Below are positions 47,337 to 56,055 of a stretch of 64,000 nt of DNA, piece after piece. A model generated the notes under the pieces. That model worked only from the letters and a program-made list of their open reading frames with translations. It was not told the origin of the DNA and did no database searches. The position numbers and the translations under genes were made by a program. Numbering within the stretch: the first letter of the stretch is position 1; every line of letters begins with the position of its first letter. The stretch lies in contig CAITDJ010000046.1 of assembly GCA_903891085.1 (NCBI GenBank), forward strand, positions 27,222 to 91,221, written 5' to 3'. This stretch comes from an uncultured Bacteroidota bacterium. GTDB lineage: Bacteria; Bacteroidota; Bacteroidia; Bacteroidales; F082.

Positions 47337-48020
47337 ATGAAAAAGACCTTGTTTTTGATATTTTATCTTTGCGGCATCACTTTATTTGCCCAAACTCATC
47401 GCACCTATCTTGAATTAAAATCAGGATTGAGCCTTCCGATTTTGGATTATTCCTCCAATAATCTTGAAACGGGTTGTTTCACACAACCTGGATTTACCAC
47501 CTCTTTAGAAGCCGGAATGAAGATATACAAACGATGGGGAGTCACATTACAATCGGGTTTTCAATTACATGGCGTAGATGTTGGGTATCTTGGCTGGGAA
47601 AAAATACAGGTTGACCCTTTTTTGGAAGATGTTTACATTCGAAGCGACCCCTACCGTATAATTCATATTGTTGGCGGACCTGAATTTTGTCTTCCTCTGT
47701 ATAATAAATTCAATTTCGATCTGAAATTACTTGGTGGTGTGTTTTTTTCGAGAACACCGTATCAACTATACAAACCAACTTATTTTATGGTAGGGCCACC
47801 CTATTATGAGATTACCTCATCAAGTGACATCAGTTTTGCTTGTGGCGGTGGTGCGCGAATTCGCTATGCGATTACAAACTGTTATGAAGTGAGTCTGCAA
47901 GGTGAATTTCTGTCATCTCAGGCAGCCTTTCCATTTCAAACCGCTTCCACCTCTCGGATTGAAAACAAAACTATTACCATTTTGAATATTTCGGCCGGAC
48001 TTGTTTTATATCTGTTTTAA
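47337..48020 (+). CDS. Putative outer-membrane beta-barrel protein
   Basis: A 227-residue exported protein with a signal peptide (MKKTLFLIFYLCGITLFAQ). The mature part alternates aromatic and polar residues in beta-strand fashion (TYLELKSGLSLPI, WGVTLQSGFQLHG, YEVSLQGEFLSSQ) and ends in a hydrophobic strand NISAGLVLYLF with terminal Phe, as expected for outer-membrane barrels. The start at 47337 replaces a long frame from 47250, and a near -7 box TAATTTCG lies 20 bp upstream. The specific function is unknown. Confidence 0.7.
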   Translation: MKKTLFLIFYLCGITLFAQTHRTYLELKSGLSLPILDYSSNNLETGCFTQPGFTTSLEAGMKIYKRWGVTLQSGFQLHGVDVGYLGWEKIQVDPFLEDVYIRSDPYRIIHIVGGPEFCLPLYNKFNFDLKLLGGVFFSRTPYQLYKPTYFMVGPPYYEITSSSDISFACGGGARIRYAITNCYEVSLQGEFLSSQAAFPFQTASTSRIENKTITILNISAGLVLYLF

Positions 48021-48038
48021 ACAATTATATCACGTTAT

Positions 48039-48935
48039 TTATTCATTTTCACCAAGTTGAACCATCTCATTTACCTGAAATTTATATATTCTGCCTAAAA
48101 TCAGGGCACGATTGTCAGAAATATGACCCACAGGAAACCCGAAACAAACCGGAAAATCGTATTCAGAAACATGTTCAGAAATAATTTCCTCGGCAGTTTT
48201 GCCAAATGGAATTGCATTGTCTTTCATATCAGTCATGCCACCAACAATCAAGCCCGACAATTGCCCGAAAACCCCCATACGCTTCAAACTTAGTATCATT
48301 CTGTCAATATGATACAGATATTCGTCCAGGTCTTCGAGAAATAGAATTTTACCTTTCATATCCGGGAAATCTGACGAACCTGCTAAACTGTACAAAATAG
48401 AAAGATTACCACCCACCAGTTGGCCTTTCACTCTCCCGGTACGGTTCAGAGGATGGGAATCAATTGTATAATTCAGTGGCCTGCTGTGTAGCACATCGGC
48501 CAGACTTTGTAAGGATTCTGTAGTATTACCGGCAAAATTAAGCGGCATGGTGGCGTGCATACTCGCGATGCCCAATTGCAGTAAACGGGTATGAATCACC
48601 GTAATATCACTGTAGCCAATAATCCATTTGGGGTGTTGCGTGAATTTTGAAAAATCGAGTCTGTCGATGATCCTCAACGATCCATAACCACCTCTTGCAC
48701 AAAGTATCGCCTTCACTTCAGGATCATCCAACAAAGTTTGAAAATGGGCTGCCCGTTCAAAGTCGGGTCCTGCAAATTGATGAAATTGATTAAAAACAGC
48801 ATCATCAACACTGATTTTAAATCCCTGATCTTCAATGAATCGAATGGCAGGTTGTAATTCTTCCATACTTATTTTACGTGCAGGGGCAGCAATTGCTATG
48901 GTATCGCCCTCTGAAAGGCATGGCGGGATTCTCAT
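48039..48935 (-). CDS. LD-carboxypeptidase (S66 family)
   Basis: A 298-residue serine peptidase of the muramoyl-tetrapeptide carboxypeptidase family, which removes D-Ala from tetrapeptides during peptidoglycan recycling. The catalytic triad is visible: Ser in GYSDITV near residue 110, Glu in LFLEDLDEYLYHIDRM near 205, and His in FPVGHISDN near 275. The substrate-binding ARGGYG motif is near 77. No signal peptide, so it is cytosolic. It is transcribed divergently from metG. Confidence 0.93.
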   Translation of the reverse strand: MRIPPCLSEGDTIAIAAPARKISMEELQPAIRFIEDQGFKISVDDAVFNQFHQFAGPDFERAAHFQTLLDDPEVKAILCARGGYGSLRIIDRLDFSKFTQHPKWIIGYSDITVIHTRLLQLGIASMHATMPLNFAGNTTESLQSLADVLHSRPLNYTIDSHPLNRTGRVKGQLVGGNLSILYSLAGSSDFPDMKGKILFLEDLDEYLYHIDRMILSLKRMGVFGQLSGLIVGGMTDMKDNAIPFGKTAEEIISEHVSEYDFPVCFGFPVGHISDNRALILGRIYKFQVNEMVQLGENE

Positions 48936-48950
48936 TTTGAAACTATTGGT

Positions 48951-48958
48951 TAACTTTG
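48951..48958 (+). promoter_or_regulatory. Promoter -7 box of metG
   Basis: TAACTTTG matches TAnnTTTG and ends 30 bp before the metG ATG at 48989. It also excludes the longer frame beginning at 48956. Confidence 0.5.
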
Positions 48959-48988
48959 CGAAAATTTTCTGTTTATATTCTGACGATT

Positions 48989-51052
48989 ATGGAAACCAAA
49001 AATAAGCAATTCAAGCGTTATACCGTTACTTCGGCACTGCCATATGCCAATGGCCCTATCCATATTGGCCACTTGGCTGGTGTGTATGTACCGGCCGATA
49101 TCTATGTACGTTATCTTCGATTGAATAAAAAGGATGTTGTTTTTATCGGTGGCTCCGACGAACACGGCGTTCCCATCACCATCAAAGCGCGCCAACAAGG
49201 CATCAGTCCGCAGGAAGTCGTTGACAAATATCATCAGATTATTAAAGATTCTTTTGAAAAGTTTGGTATTTCCTTCGATGTTTACAGCCGCACTTCTGCT
49301 CCCATTCATCACGAAACAGCTTCGGAATTCTTTAGGAAACTTTATGATGATGGCGCTTTCATTGAGAAAACCTCACAACAATATTATGATGAGGAAGCCA
49401 GTCATTTTCTGGCCGACCGTTATATCACCGGAACCTGTCCGCATTGCAATAATGACCGCGCGTATGGCGATCAGTGTGAAAACTGTGGCACATCACTCAG
49501 TCCGCTCGATCTGATCAATCCCCGCTCGGCGCTCAGTGGAAACGTTCCTGTGTTGAAAGACACAAAACACTGGTATTTACCACTCAACGAGTATGAACCC
49601 TGGCTGCGCGAGTGGATTCTGGAAGGCCACAAAAACGATTGGAAACCCAATGTTTACGGCCAGTGCAAGTCGTGGATCGATCAGGGATTGCAGGCACGTG
49701 CCGTCACCCGCGATCTCGACTGGGGCGTGAAAGTGCCGGTAGAAGGTGCTGATGGAAAAGTGCTTTATGTTTGGTTTGATGCGCCCATTGGTTATATTTC
49801 GGCCACCAAAGAATGGAGCGAAAAAACCGGAAACGACTGGATCCCTTACTGGAAAAGTGAAGATTCGAAACTGGTGCATTTCATTGGTAAGGACAATATC
49901 GTGTTTCATTGCATCATTTTTCCGGCCATGCTGCATGCCGAAGGCAGCTATATTTTGCCAGAAAACGTGCCGGCCAACGAGTTTTTAAACCTCGAAAGCG
50001 ATAAGATTTCAACCTCACGCAACTGGGCTGTATGGCTTCACGAATACCTCGAGGATTTTCCAGGAAAAGAAGATGTCTTGCGTTATGTGCTCACTGCCAA
50101 CGCCCCCGAAACAAAAGACAATGATTTCACCTGGAAAGATTTTCAGGCACGGAACAACAACGAACTGCTTGCTATTTATGGAAATTTTGTGAACCGTACC
50201 CTCGTGCTAACCCACAAATATTTCGACGGTGTGGTTCCCGGTCTGGTGAATCTGAATGAAAAAGACCAGGAAGTATTGGCTGCCATGGATGCATTTCCGG
50301 CTAAAATTGGCGAAAGTATTGAATCGTACCGTTTTAGGGAAGCCTTGTCAGAACTGATGAACCTGGCACGGCTGGGCAATAAATACCTCACCGAAAACGA
50401 ACCGTGGAAACAATATAAAACCGACCCCGAAAGGGTGAAAACAGTGCTGGCTGTTTCGCTTCAGATTGTGGCAAAGCTGGCGGTACTTTCGATCCCTTTT
50501 GTTCCCTTCAGCGCAGCACGACTTACAAAAATGATCGGGTTGAATGAATTCAACTGGCTTGATGCCACCAACACAGTTTTGTTACCGGCTGGTATTGTGC
50601 TAAACACACCTGAATTATTGTTTGAACGTATTGAAGATGAATCGGTTGAAAAACAGGTGCAGAAGCTCCTCGACACGAAAAAGGCAAACCTGCAGGCTGC
50701 CGGTCCGGTGCTAAAACCACAGAAAGACCCAATCGCTTACGAAGATTTTGCCACCATGGACATCCGTACAGGAACCATTTTGGCAGCAGAAATTGTCCCG
50801 AAAACGAAAAAACTACTTAAACTCACCATCGATACCGGCATCGACAAGCGGACCGTTGTAAGCGGCATCGCAGAGCATTACGCACCGGAAGCCATCATCG
50901 GACAAAAAGTGTGTATGCTGGTGAATCTTGCCCCACGTGAACTGCGCGGAATCGTTTCGAATGGCATGATTCTGATGGCCGAAAACAGCGAGGGAAAACT
51001 TTGTTTTGTTTCGCCAACCGAAGCGTTTCATAACGGATGTGAGGTGAAATAG
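48989..51052 (+). CDS. metG: Methionyl-tRNA synthetase
   Basis: A 687-residue class I synthetase. HIGH-like motif PIHIGHLAG near residues 22-30, a zinc knuckle with CPHC and CENC near 148-168, the KMSKS-equivalent KISTS near 340, the anticodon-binding helical domain, and a C-terminal EMAPII/tRNA-binding domain from about 580 ([20 protein letters not shown] ... [14 protein letters not shown]). The ATG at 48989 is chosen because [11 protein letters not shown] is the family start and the -7 box precedes it. It converges with purN. Confidence 0.97.
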   Translation: METKNKQFKRYTVTSALPYANGPIHIGHLAGVYVPADIYVRYLRLNKKDVVFIGGSDEHGVPITIKARQQGISPQEVVDKYHQIIKDSFEKFGISFDVYSRTSAPIHHETASEFFRKLYDDGAFIEKTSQQYYDEEASHFLADRYITGTCPHCNNDRAYGDQCENCGTSLSPLDLINPRSALSGNVPVLKDTKHWYLPLNEYEPWLREWILEGHKNDWKPNVYGQCKSWIDQGLQARAVTRDLDWGVKVPVEGADGKVLYVWFDAPIGYISATKEWSEKTGNDWIPYWKSEDSKLVHFIGKDNIVFHCIIFPAMLHAEGSYILPENVPANEFLNLESDKISTSRNWAVWLHEYLEDFPGKEDVLRYVLTANAPETKDNDFTWKDFQARNNNELLAIYGNFVNRTLVLTHKYFDGVVPGLVNLNEKDQEVLAAMDAFPAKIGESIESYRFREALSELMNLARLGNKYLTENEPWKQYKTDPERVKTVLAVSLQIVAKLAVLSIPFVPFSAARLTKMIGLNEFNWLDATNTVLLPAGIVLNTPELLFERIEDESVEKQVQKLLDTKKANLQAAGPVLKPQKDPIAYEDFATMDIRTGTILAAEIVPKTKKLLKLTIDTGIDKRTVVSGIAEHYAPEAIIGQKVCMLVNLAPRELRGIVSNGMILMAENSEGKLCFVSPTEAFHNGCEVK

Positions 51053-51054
51053 TT

Positions 51055-51075
51055 TTTTTGTTGTTCCAACAAAAA
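51055..51075. terminator. Candidate bidirectional terminator between metG and purN
   Basis: TTTTTGTTG at 51055-51063 and CAACAAAAA at 51067-51075 form a 9-bp stem with a 3-nt loop. Its ends are A/T runs, so it could serve both convergent genes. The stem is AT-rich and weak. Confidence 0.4.
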
Positions 51076-51083
51076 CGCAAACT

Positions 51084-51656
51084 TCAAGGTAACGACAGAA
51101 GTATTTTCTCAATCACTTCAGGAAAATAACGGTATTCGAGCAGATGGATTCTGGCTGCCAGCGATTCAGGTGTTTCGTTGGGTTCCAGCAGAAATTCCTG
51201 TTGAAAAATAATCGCGCCATCATCATATTTTTCGTTCACATGATGAATCGTGATGCCTGATTTTATTTCAGCCGCTGCAACAACAGCCTGATGAACTTTT
51301 TCGCCAAACATACCTTTTCCACCATATTTTGGCAACAAAGCAGGATGAATATTGAGGATGCGATGTTGGAACGCCCGCAACAAATGATCTGGAATAAGCC
51401 ATAAGAAACCGGCCAATACGATCAGATCAATTTCCTTTTCAATTAGTGTTTTGGTAAGTGTGTCGGTTTGATAAAAACCATCACGGTCAATCATAATCAC
51501 TGGAATATGCAGATTGTCAGCGCGATGAATTACACCGGCACCGGGTTTGTTGCACACAACAATCGAAATTTCGACCGACTTGTTGTCGCTGAAATATTCG
51601 GCAATGCGTTGCATATTGGTTCCGCTTCCCGAAGCAAAAATGGCGAGTCTCTTCAT
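51084..51656 (-). CDS. purN: Phosphoribosylglycinamide formyltransferase
   Basis: A 190-residue formyl-THF-dependent GAR transformylase of purine synthesis. The N-terminal phosphate loop ASGSGTNMQ is at residues 7-15, the catalytic region LVLAGFLWLIP near 80-90, HPALLPKYGGKGMFGEKVHQAV with catalytic His near 104-125, and SGITIHHVNEKYDDGAIIFQ with Asp near 140. The ATG at 51656 (MKRLAIF) is the family start, while the longer frame from 51683 adds nine residues without support. It is alone on its strand. Confidence 0.95.
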   Translation of the reverse strand: MKRLAIFASGSGTNMQRIAEYFSDNKSVEISIVVCNKPGAGVIHRADNLHIPVIMIDRDGFYQTDTLTKTLIEKEIDLIVLAGFLWLIPDHLLRAFQHRILNIHPALLPKYGGKGMFGEKVHQAVVAAAEIKSGITIHHVNEKYDDGAIIFQQEFLLEPNETPESLAARIHLLEYRYFPEVIEKILLSLP

Positions 51657-51844
51657 TGGCCACAAAGATAAAATTAATGTCACAGATAAATAAAATCAGG
51701 CTGCGGATCGGCTTCGCTGAGAAAGGATTACCAATAATGTAAGATATTTTCAGTTTTTCGGCCGTTCAGGTCAATTTAATCGGGCAACAGGCAGCAGTTC
51801 TCTAATAATTGCGACCTTTGCCTGAAAGTTATAAAAACGACAAT

Positions 51845-53437
51845 ATGCATACAATACAACGCTTTTTCGGCACGCAATTTTTGCTCACAGCATTTCTTTT
51901 ATCCTTCACTGTTGCCATCCAAGCCCAGATTCGACCACCTGAGAGTCCGGCAATTCATGATTTTTCAGGTTCCTATATGTTTCTGTCATCTGCATGGATG
52001 GAAGGCCGCGAAGTGGGTTCGAAAGGCGGAATGATGGCCGCCGATTATCTCGCTACGAGCCTGCAAACCTATGGTTTGGCTTCGTTTGGTGATGCAAAAG
52101 AATCGCAAAAAACCTATTTTCAGGATTTTGAAATCGTTAAATACGAAGTGTATTATGCAAGTCTCAGCCTGACTCAGGTTTCAAAGAATGAAACTTCAAC
52201 AATTGCTTTCAATCATCATGTTGATTTTAAGGTAGATCCGATTCCTTATGGAAGACAAATTGAGGCTCCTCTGGTGTTTGCCGGTTACGGAATACAAAAT
52301 TCTGCCCTGGGTTACAACGATTATGAAAATATGGAAGTAAAGGATAAAATTATGATCATGCTCGCTGGCTTCCCCGGTCAGCACGATACGTTATCGAAAG
52401 CATGGAAAACATACAGCGCAGTTTTTCATGATGCTGATTCTTTACAATCCGTCAAAACAATGCTGGCAGCTGAAAAAGGAGTAAGGGCAGTCATTTTTCT
52501 TACCACAGAAAAGAACAAAGAAAAACCCGAAATCAAATCAATTACTGATACCGATCCGGAATACATCGATGGCGATCATTATATCAATGGTTCTGCAACA
52601 CAACCATCTCTTCCGGTTTATCATCTGAACCGTGAAGCAAGTGAATTATTTGCCAAAAACTGCAGCATCGATTTGGATCAATTCGAAAAAGCAACAGCAA
52701 ACACCTTAAAATCGGCCTCTGAAATACTTAAAACCAACAGCGCTTCTTTGCATATTGAAGTTGTTTCTGAAATCATTCCGGCACGAAACGTTTTGGGTAT
52801 TATCAAAGGCAACGATACCACCAAAAACATTGTGGTTGGTGCCCATTACGATCATTTGGGAAAACGGGGTGATTACATTTATTATGGTGCCGACGACAAT
52901 GCTTCGGGCACTTCGGGGGTGCTGGCTTTGGCCAAAAAATGGTCCGAAATCAACTTCGTTCCATCCTGTAATATCATCTTTGCTTTTTGGTCTGCCGAAG
53001 AAAAAGGGATGCTTGGAAGTGCCTATTTTGTTTCTGCCAGAGATATAAATAATTCAAATACAGCACTATACCTGAATTTTGACATGCTTTCACGCTCAGA
53101 TCCAACGGATAGCACCGCCAGTATTATCAGCATCGGCCTACTTACAGGAACAAAAGAAACAGAGCAAATGGCTGTGAATGAGAATCAGAAACTCAGTAAG
53201 CCATTCACCCTCGACCTCTGGCACACCAGCGGTCATGGCGGTAGCGATTATGTGCCCTTTGTGCAACAAAAAATTCCTGTGATGAGTTTCTTTTCGGGTT
53301 TTCATGCTGATTATCATAGCTCACGCGACGTTTTCAAGCTTGCAGATGTATCAAAAATGCAACGAATTCTGCAATTGGCAAATGGCTGTCTGTCGGTGAT
53401 GACAACCGCGGCTTCGAAAGATTCATATCCACACTAA
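51845..53437 (+). CDS. Exported M28-family zinc aminopeptidase
   Basis: A 530-residue metallopeptidase with a signal peptide (residues 1-28, ending TVAIQAQ). A PA-like insert lies at about 130-260. The M28 domain carries the two-zinc ligands: His in VVGAHYDHLG, Asp in YGADDNASG, catalytic Glu-Glu in WSAEEKG, Asp in NFDMLSR and His in HADYHSSRD near residue 490. It likely trims peptides in the periplasm or outside the cell. No sorting domain is present. The ATG at 51845 gives the signal peptide directly. Confidence 0.92.
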   Translation: MHTIQRFFGTQFLLTAFLLSFTVAIQAQIRPPESPAIHDFSGSYMFLSSAWMEGREVGSKGGMMAADYLATSLQTYGLASFGDAKESQKTYFQDFEIVKYEVYYASLSLTQVSKNETSTIAFNHHVDFKVDPIPYGRQIEAPLVFAGYGIQNSALGYNDYENMEVKDKIMIMLAGFPGQHDTLSKAWKTYSAVFHDADSLQSVKTMLAAEKGVRAVIFLTTEKNKEKPEIKSITDTDPEYIDGDHYINGSATQPSLPVYHLNREASELFAKNCSIDLDQFEKATANTLKSASEILKTNSASLHIEVVSEIIPARNVLGIIKGNDTTKNIVVGAHYDHLGKRGDYIYYGADDNASGTSGVLALAKKWSEINFVPSCNIIFAFWSAEEKGMLGSAYFVSARDINNSNTALYLNFDMLSRSDPTDSTASIISIGLLTGTKETEQMAVNENQKLSKPFTLDLWHTSGHGGSDYVPFVQQKIPVMSFFSGFHADYHSSRDVFKLADVSKMQRILQLANGCLSVMTTAASKDSYPH

Positions 53438-53535
53438 GCCAAAGGACACATGATAACTATGAAACACTGAAGTCATCGCACTTTCCACGCCTTCGTGTTT
53501 ACTTTTCCTTCCTGATTAAAACACACATAAAACCT

Positions 53536-53543
53536 TATCTTTG
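53536..53543 (+). promoter_or_regulatory. Promoter -7 box of the 53568 gene
   Basis: TATCTTTG matches TAnnTTTG, 24 bp upstream of the ATG at 53568. The longer frame starting at 53541 begins inside it. Confidence 0.55.
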
Positions 53544-53567
53544 CAGCTAGATAAGCGCAATAAAACT

Positions 53568-54992
53568 ATGTCTGAAAAACCAGAAACACTCACCATTCAC
53601 CGCAAAGCGCTCGATATTAACCTCGACCCAACTATCTTCGGGAGTTTTGCTGAAATAGGCGGCGGACAGGAAGTGGCGCGTACTTTTTTTCAGGCCGGTG
53701 GCGCCTCAGGCACCATTGCCAAAACCATTTCAGCTTACGACAAACGCTACAGCGACGCTATTTACAGCCGACATCAACATGCCAAACGTTATGTTTCACG
53801 CGAACGTCTTGAGGTGATGCTCGAAGCCGAATACGACGAAGTGCTGAGTTTCCTGAACGAAACAAAAACGACAGGAACCCGGTTCTTTTCCTTTGCCGAT
53901 ACTGTTTCTACACTCAACTTTAAAAAAGACAATATCAGCCACGGCTGGCTTGGCGTTCGTTTTCAACTGAAAGAAAATGCCGAGCCCAATTGTGTAATCA
54001 TTCATTTGCGCCTTCACGAAAACGACAACTTATTGCAGCAAAACACGCTGGGAATGCTGGGCGTAAATCTAATCTATGCCTGCTATTATCTCTGGGAAAG
54101 GCCAAACAGTTTTCTGCAGTCGCTCCTCGATAACCTTTCGACCGATCGTGTGGAGATCACCATGGTGAATATGAGTGGTGCAGAACTTTCGTATATCGAC
54201 AACCGCTTACTGGCCGTGCAACTGGTTAAAAATGAAATGACCAGCGCCATCATGTTTGACCGCCATGGCCAGGTGCAGGAACCTGACGATATGTTGTATA
54301 AGAAAAATGCCATCGTTTTCCGAGGTAGTTTCCGCCCTGTCACCTATGTGAGTGTTGATATGCTCAAATCGAGTTTCAGCCTATTCAAAAAAGACGAAGA
54401 CTACGACAAAAACAATACGATTCCCATTTGCGAAATCACCCTCAACAACTTGTTGAGCGAAGGCGATTTTGACGAGCATGATTTTCTCGACCGCGTTGAC
54501 CTGCTTAACGAGATGGGCCAGAACGTGATGGTTTCAAACTTCAAAGAGTTTTACAGACTCGTCCCTTTTCTTACTCAGTTCAGAGTCATTAAACTACGCA
54601 TCGTCATTGGCATTGAGACATTTGAAAAAGTGCTCAACGAAAAATACTATACCAATCTCAAAGGAGGACTTCTCGAAGCGTTGGGTGTTCTTTTTCCGGG
54701 AAATATGAAGATGTATGTGTATCCCTCGCTTGACGAAAAAACAGACAATTTATTCACCTTGAGCGATTTAACTTTCCCCGAAAGCACACAGCATCTCTTC
54801 AGGCATCTTGTTGAAAACCGATTGATACTCGACATAAAAAACATGAATAAAAACTACCTGCGCATCCACTCCAAGGAGATTCTGAATCAGATTCATCACA
54901 ATGGAACCGGCTGGGAATCGATGGTTCCTGTTTTTATCGCCCGGCGTATCAAGGAGAGAAAACTTTTCGGTTACCGGGGAAACAATGAATGA
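53568..54992 (+). CDS. Conserved protein of unknown function
   Basis: A 474-residue soluble protein with no signal peptide or membrane segment. The N-terminal stretch IFGSFAEIGGGQEVARTFFQ, then GASGTIAKTISAYDKRYSDA, is a strongly conserved signature that I recall from homologues in several phyla, where annotations are inconsistent and none is convincing. Later parts contain GWLGVRFQLKENAEPNC and two near-identical-style segments on directing a reaction (VMVSNFKEFYRLVPFL). No nucleotide-binding or catalytic motif could be named. It is flanked by the M28 peptidase and ppnP, neither an obvious partner. Confidence 0.8.
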   Translation: MSEKPETLTIHRKALDINLDPTIFGSFAEIGGGQEVARTFFQAGGASGTIAKTISAYDKRYSDAIYSRHQHAKRYVSRERLEVMLEAEYDEVLSFLNETKTTGTRFFSFADTVSTLNFKKDNISHGWLGVRFQLKENAEPNCVIIHLRLHENDNLLQQNTLGMLGVNLIYACYYLWERPNSFLQSLLDNLSTDRVEITMVNMSGAELSYIDNRLLAVQLVKNEMTSAIMFDRHGQVQEPDDMLYKKNAIVFRGSFRPVTYVSVDMLKSSFSLFKKDEDYDKNNTIPICEITLNNLLSEGDFDEHDFLDRVDLLNEMGQNVMVSNFKEFYRLVPFLTQFRVIKLRIVIGIETFEKVLNEKYYTNLKGGLLEALGVLFPGNMKMYVYPSLDEKTDNLFTLSDLTFPESTQHLFRHLVENRLILDIKNMNKNYLRIHSKEILNQIHHNGTGWESMVPVFIARRIKERKLFGYRGNNE

Positions 54993-55081
54993 TTTGACTG
55001 AGGCAAGGGTCGACGAGAAAGTTGCGTATTTTTACTTTATAATTCAAAGCGTTGCAAACACACATTCTAATCCTATAAAAT

Positions 55082-55363
55082 ATGTTCAAGACAAATGAGT
55101 ATTTCGGTGGCAAGGTAAAATCAATCGCGTTTGAAACTGCTGAAGGCCCCGCCACCCTTGGCGTAATGGCTGCCGGAGAATATGTTTTCGGCACCTCCAC
55201 CATCGAACACATGACCGTTGTTTCGGGTTCGATGCAGGTGCAGCAGCCCGGCGAAACCGAATGGAAAACCTATCAGCCTTTCGACATTTTCATCGTGGCA
55301 AAAGACGTGAAGTTTAAGGTAAAAATGGCGGGTGATACGGCTTATAGATGTTTGTATAAATAA
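55082..55363 (+). CDS. ppnP: Pyrimidine/purine nucleoside phosphorylase PpnP
   Basis: A 93-residue cupin-like protein of the PpnP (YaiE, DUF1255) family, which phosphorolyses several nucleosides to base and ribose 1-phosphate. The whole sequence aligns by eye with the family: NEYFGGKVKSIAFE near residues 5-18, GVMAAGEYVFGT, MTVVSGSMQVQQPGE and the C-terminal FKVKMAGDTAYRCLY. Full length for the family. It lies about 2.3 kb before the purine-linked locus, with the toxin-antitoxin module between. Confidence 0.93.
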   Translation: MFKTNEYFGGKVKSIAFETAEGPATLGVMAAGEYVFGTSTIEHMTVVSGSMQVQQPGETEWKTYQPFDIFIVAKDVKFKVKMAGDTAYRCLYK

Positions 55364-55429
55364 ATTCAAAAAAAACAAAGAACACGCCGACAAAAATATT
55401 TTAGTTAAACTTCATTTTTATATCATTAC

Positions 55430-55517
55430 GCATATAAAATATTTATTTTCAGTATCATTATATCTATTAACATATATTTTATTATTTTTGTAATAAATTA
55501 TATTCAAAGGCATATAA
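55430..55517. promoter_or_regulatory. AT-rich control region of the hip module with repeated GCATATAA
   Basis: GCATATAA occurs at 55430-55437 and 55510-55517, the second touching the hipB start codon. A related ACATATAT lies between them. The placement suits binding sites for the HipB repressor. It is not the E. coli HipB operator sequence. Confidence 0.4.
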
Positions 55518-55726
55518 TGAAAAATCTGGCAGCATTTGTAAAAGCACGTCGTAAAGAAGTGAATCTCACCCAGGAAGAATTTGCGGGGCGAACGGGGGTG
55601 GCACTCACTGTAATACGCAAAATAGAGCAGGGTAAAACAAATCTGAACATGGACAGCGTGAACCTTGTATTGAGCATGTTTGGTCATGCGCTGGCGCCTG
55701 TAAACAGTAAAGAACTCGAACAATGA
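55517..55726 (+). CDS. hipB: HipB-like antitoxin/repressor (XRE helix-turn-helix)
   Basis: A 69-residue protein consisting of one XRE-type helix-turn-helix (residues 5-58: LTQEEFAGRTGVALTVIRKIEQGKTN). This is the DNA-binding half of Hip toxin-antitoxin modules and should repress the operon. It overlaps the next gene by 4 bp (ATGA). It lacks the C-terminal tail seen in some HipB proteins. Confidence 0.88.
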   Translation: MKNLAAFVKARRKEVNLTQEEFAGRTGVALTVIRKIEQGKTNLNMDSVNLVLSMFGHALAPVNSKELEQ

Positions 55727-56055
55727 GAAGTGGGCGGGTGTTTTATAAAGATCGTTTTGCAGGTATTATTACCGAAACCGACGAGGGCGATTATATCTTT
55801 CAATATGATAAACTATATGTGAAAGAGCATCCTGCTGAGTTTATCACCTTTACGATGCCTGTTACCGATGAGCCATACACCGACAAACGACTGTTTTCTT
55901 TTTTTGAAGGGCTGATTCCGGAAGGATGGTTATTGGATATAGCCGCCAAAAACTGGAAAATAAAAAGAACCGACCACATGGGTTTATTGCTGGCATGTTG
56001 TCAAAACTGCATCGGAGCAGTAAGTGTAGTATCAATGGAAAACCATGGAGAATAA
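55723..56055 (+). CDS. hipS: HipS-like protein (separate HipA N-terminal subdomain)
   Basis: A 110-residue protein equal to the N-terminal subdomain of HipA (RVFYKDRFAGIITETDEGDYIFQYDKLY ... PYTDKRLFSFFEGLIPEGWLLDIAAKNWKI). In single-chain HipA this module is fused to the kinase. Here it is a separate gene, as in E. coli HipBST, where HipS is the antitoxin. It overlaps hipB by 4 bp and hipT by 11 bp, so the three are translationally coupled. No frameshift joins it to the kinase gene, since each has a normal start and stop. Confidence 0.87.
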   Translation: MRSGRVFYKDRFAGIITETDEGDYIFQYDKLYVKEHPAEFITFTMPVTDEPYTDKRLFSFFEGLIPEGWLLDIAAKNWKIKRTDHMGLLLACCQNCIGAVSVVSMENHGE

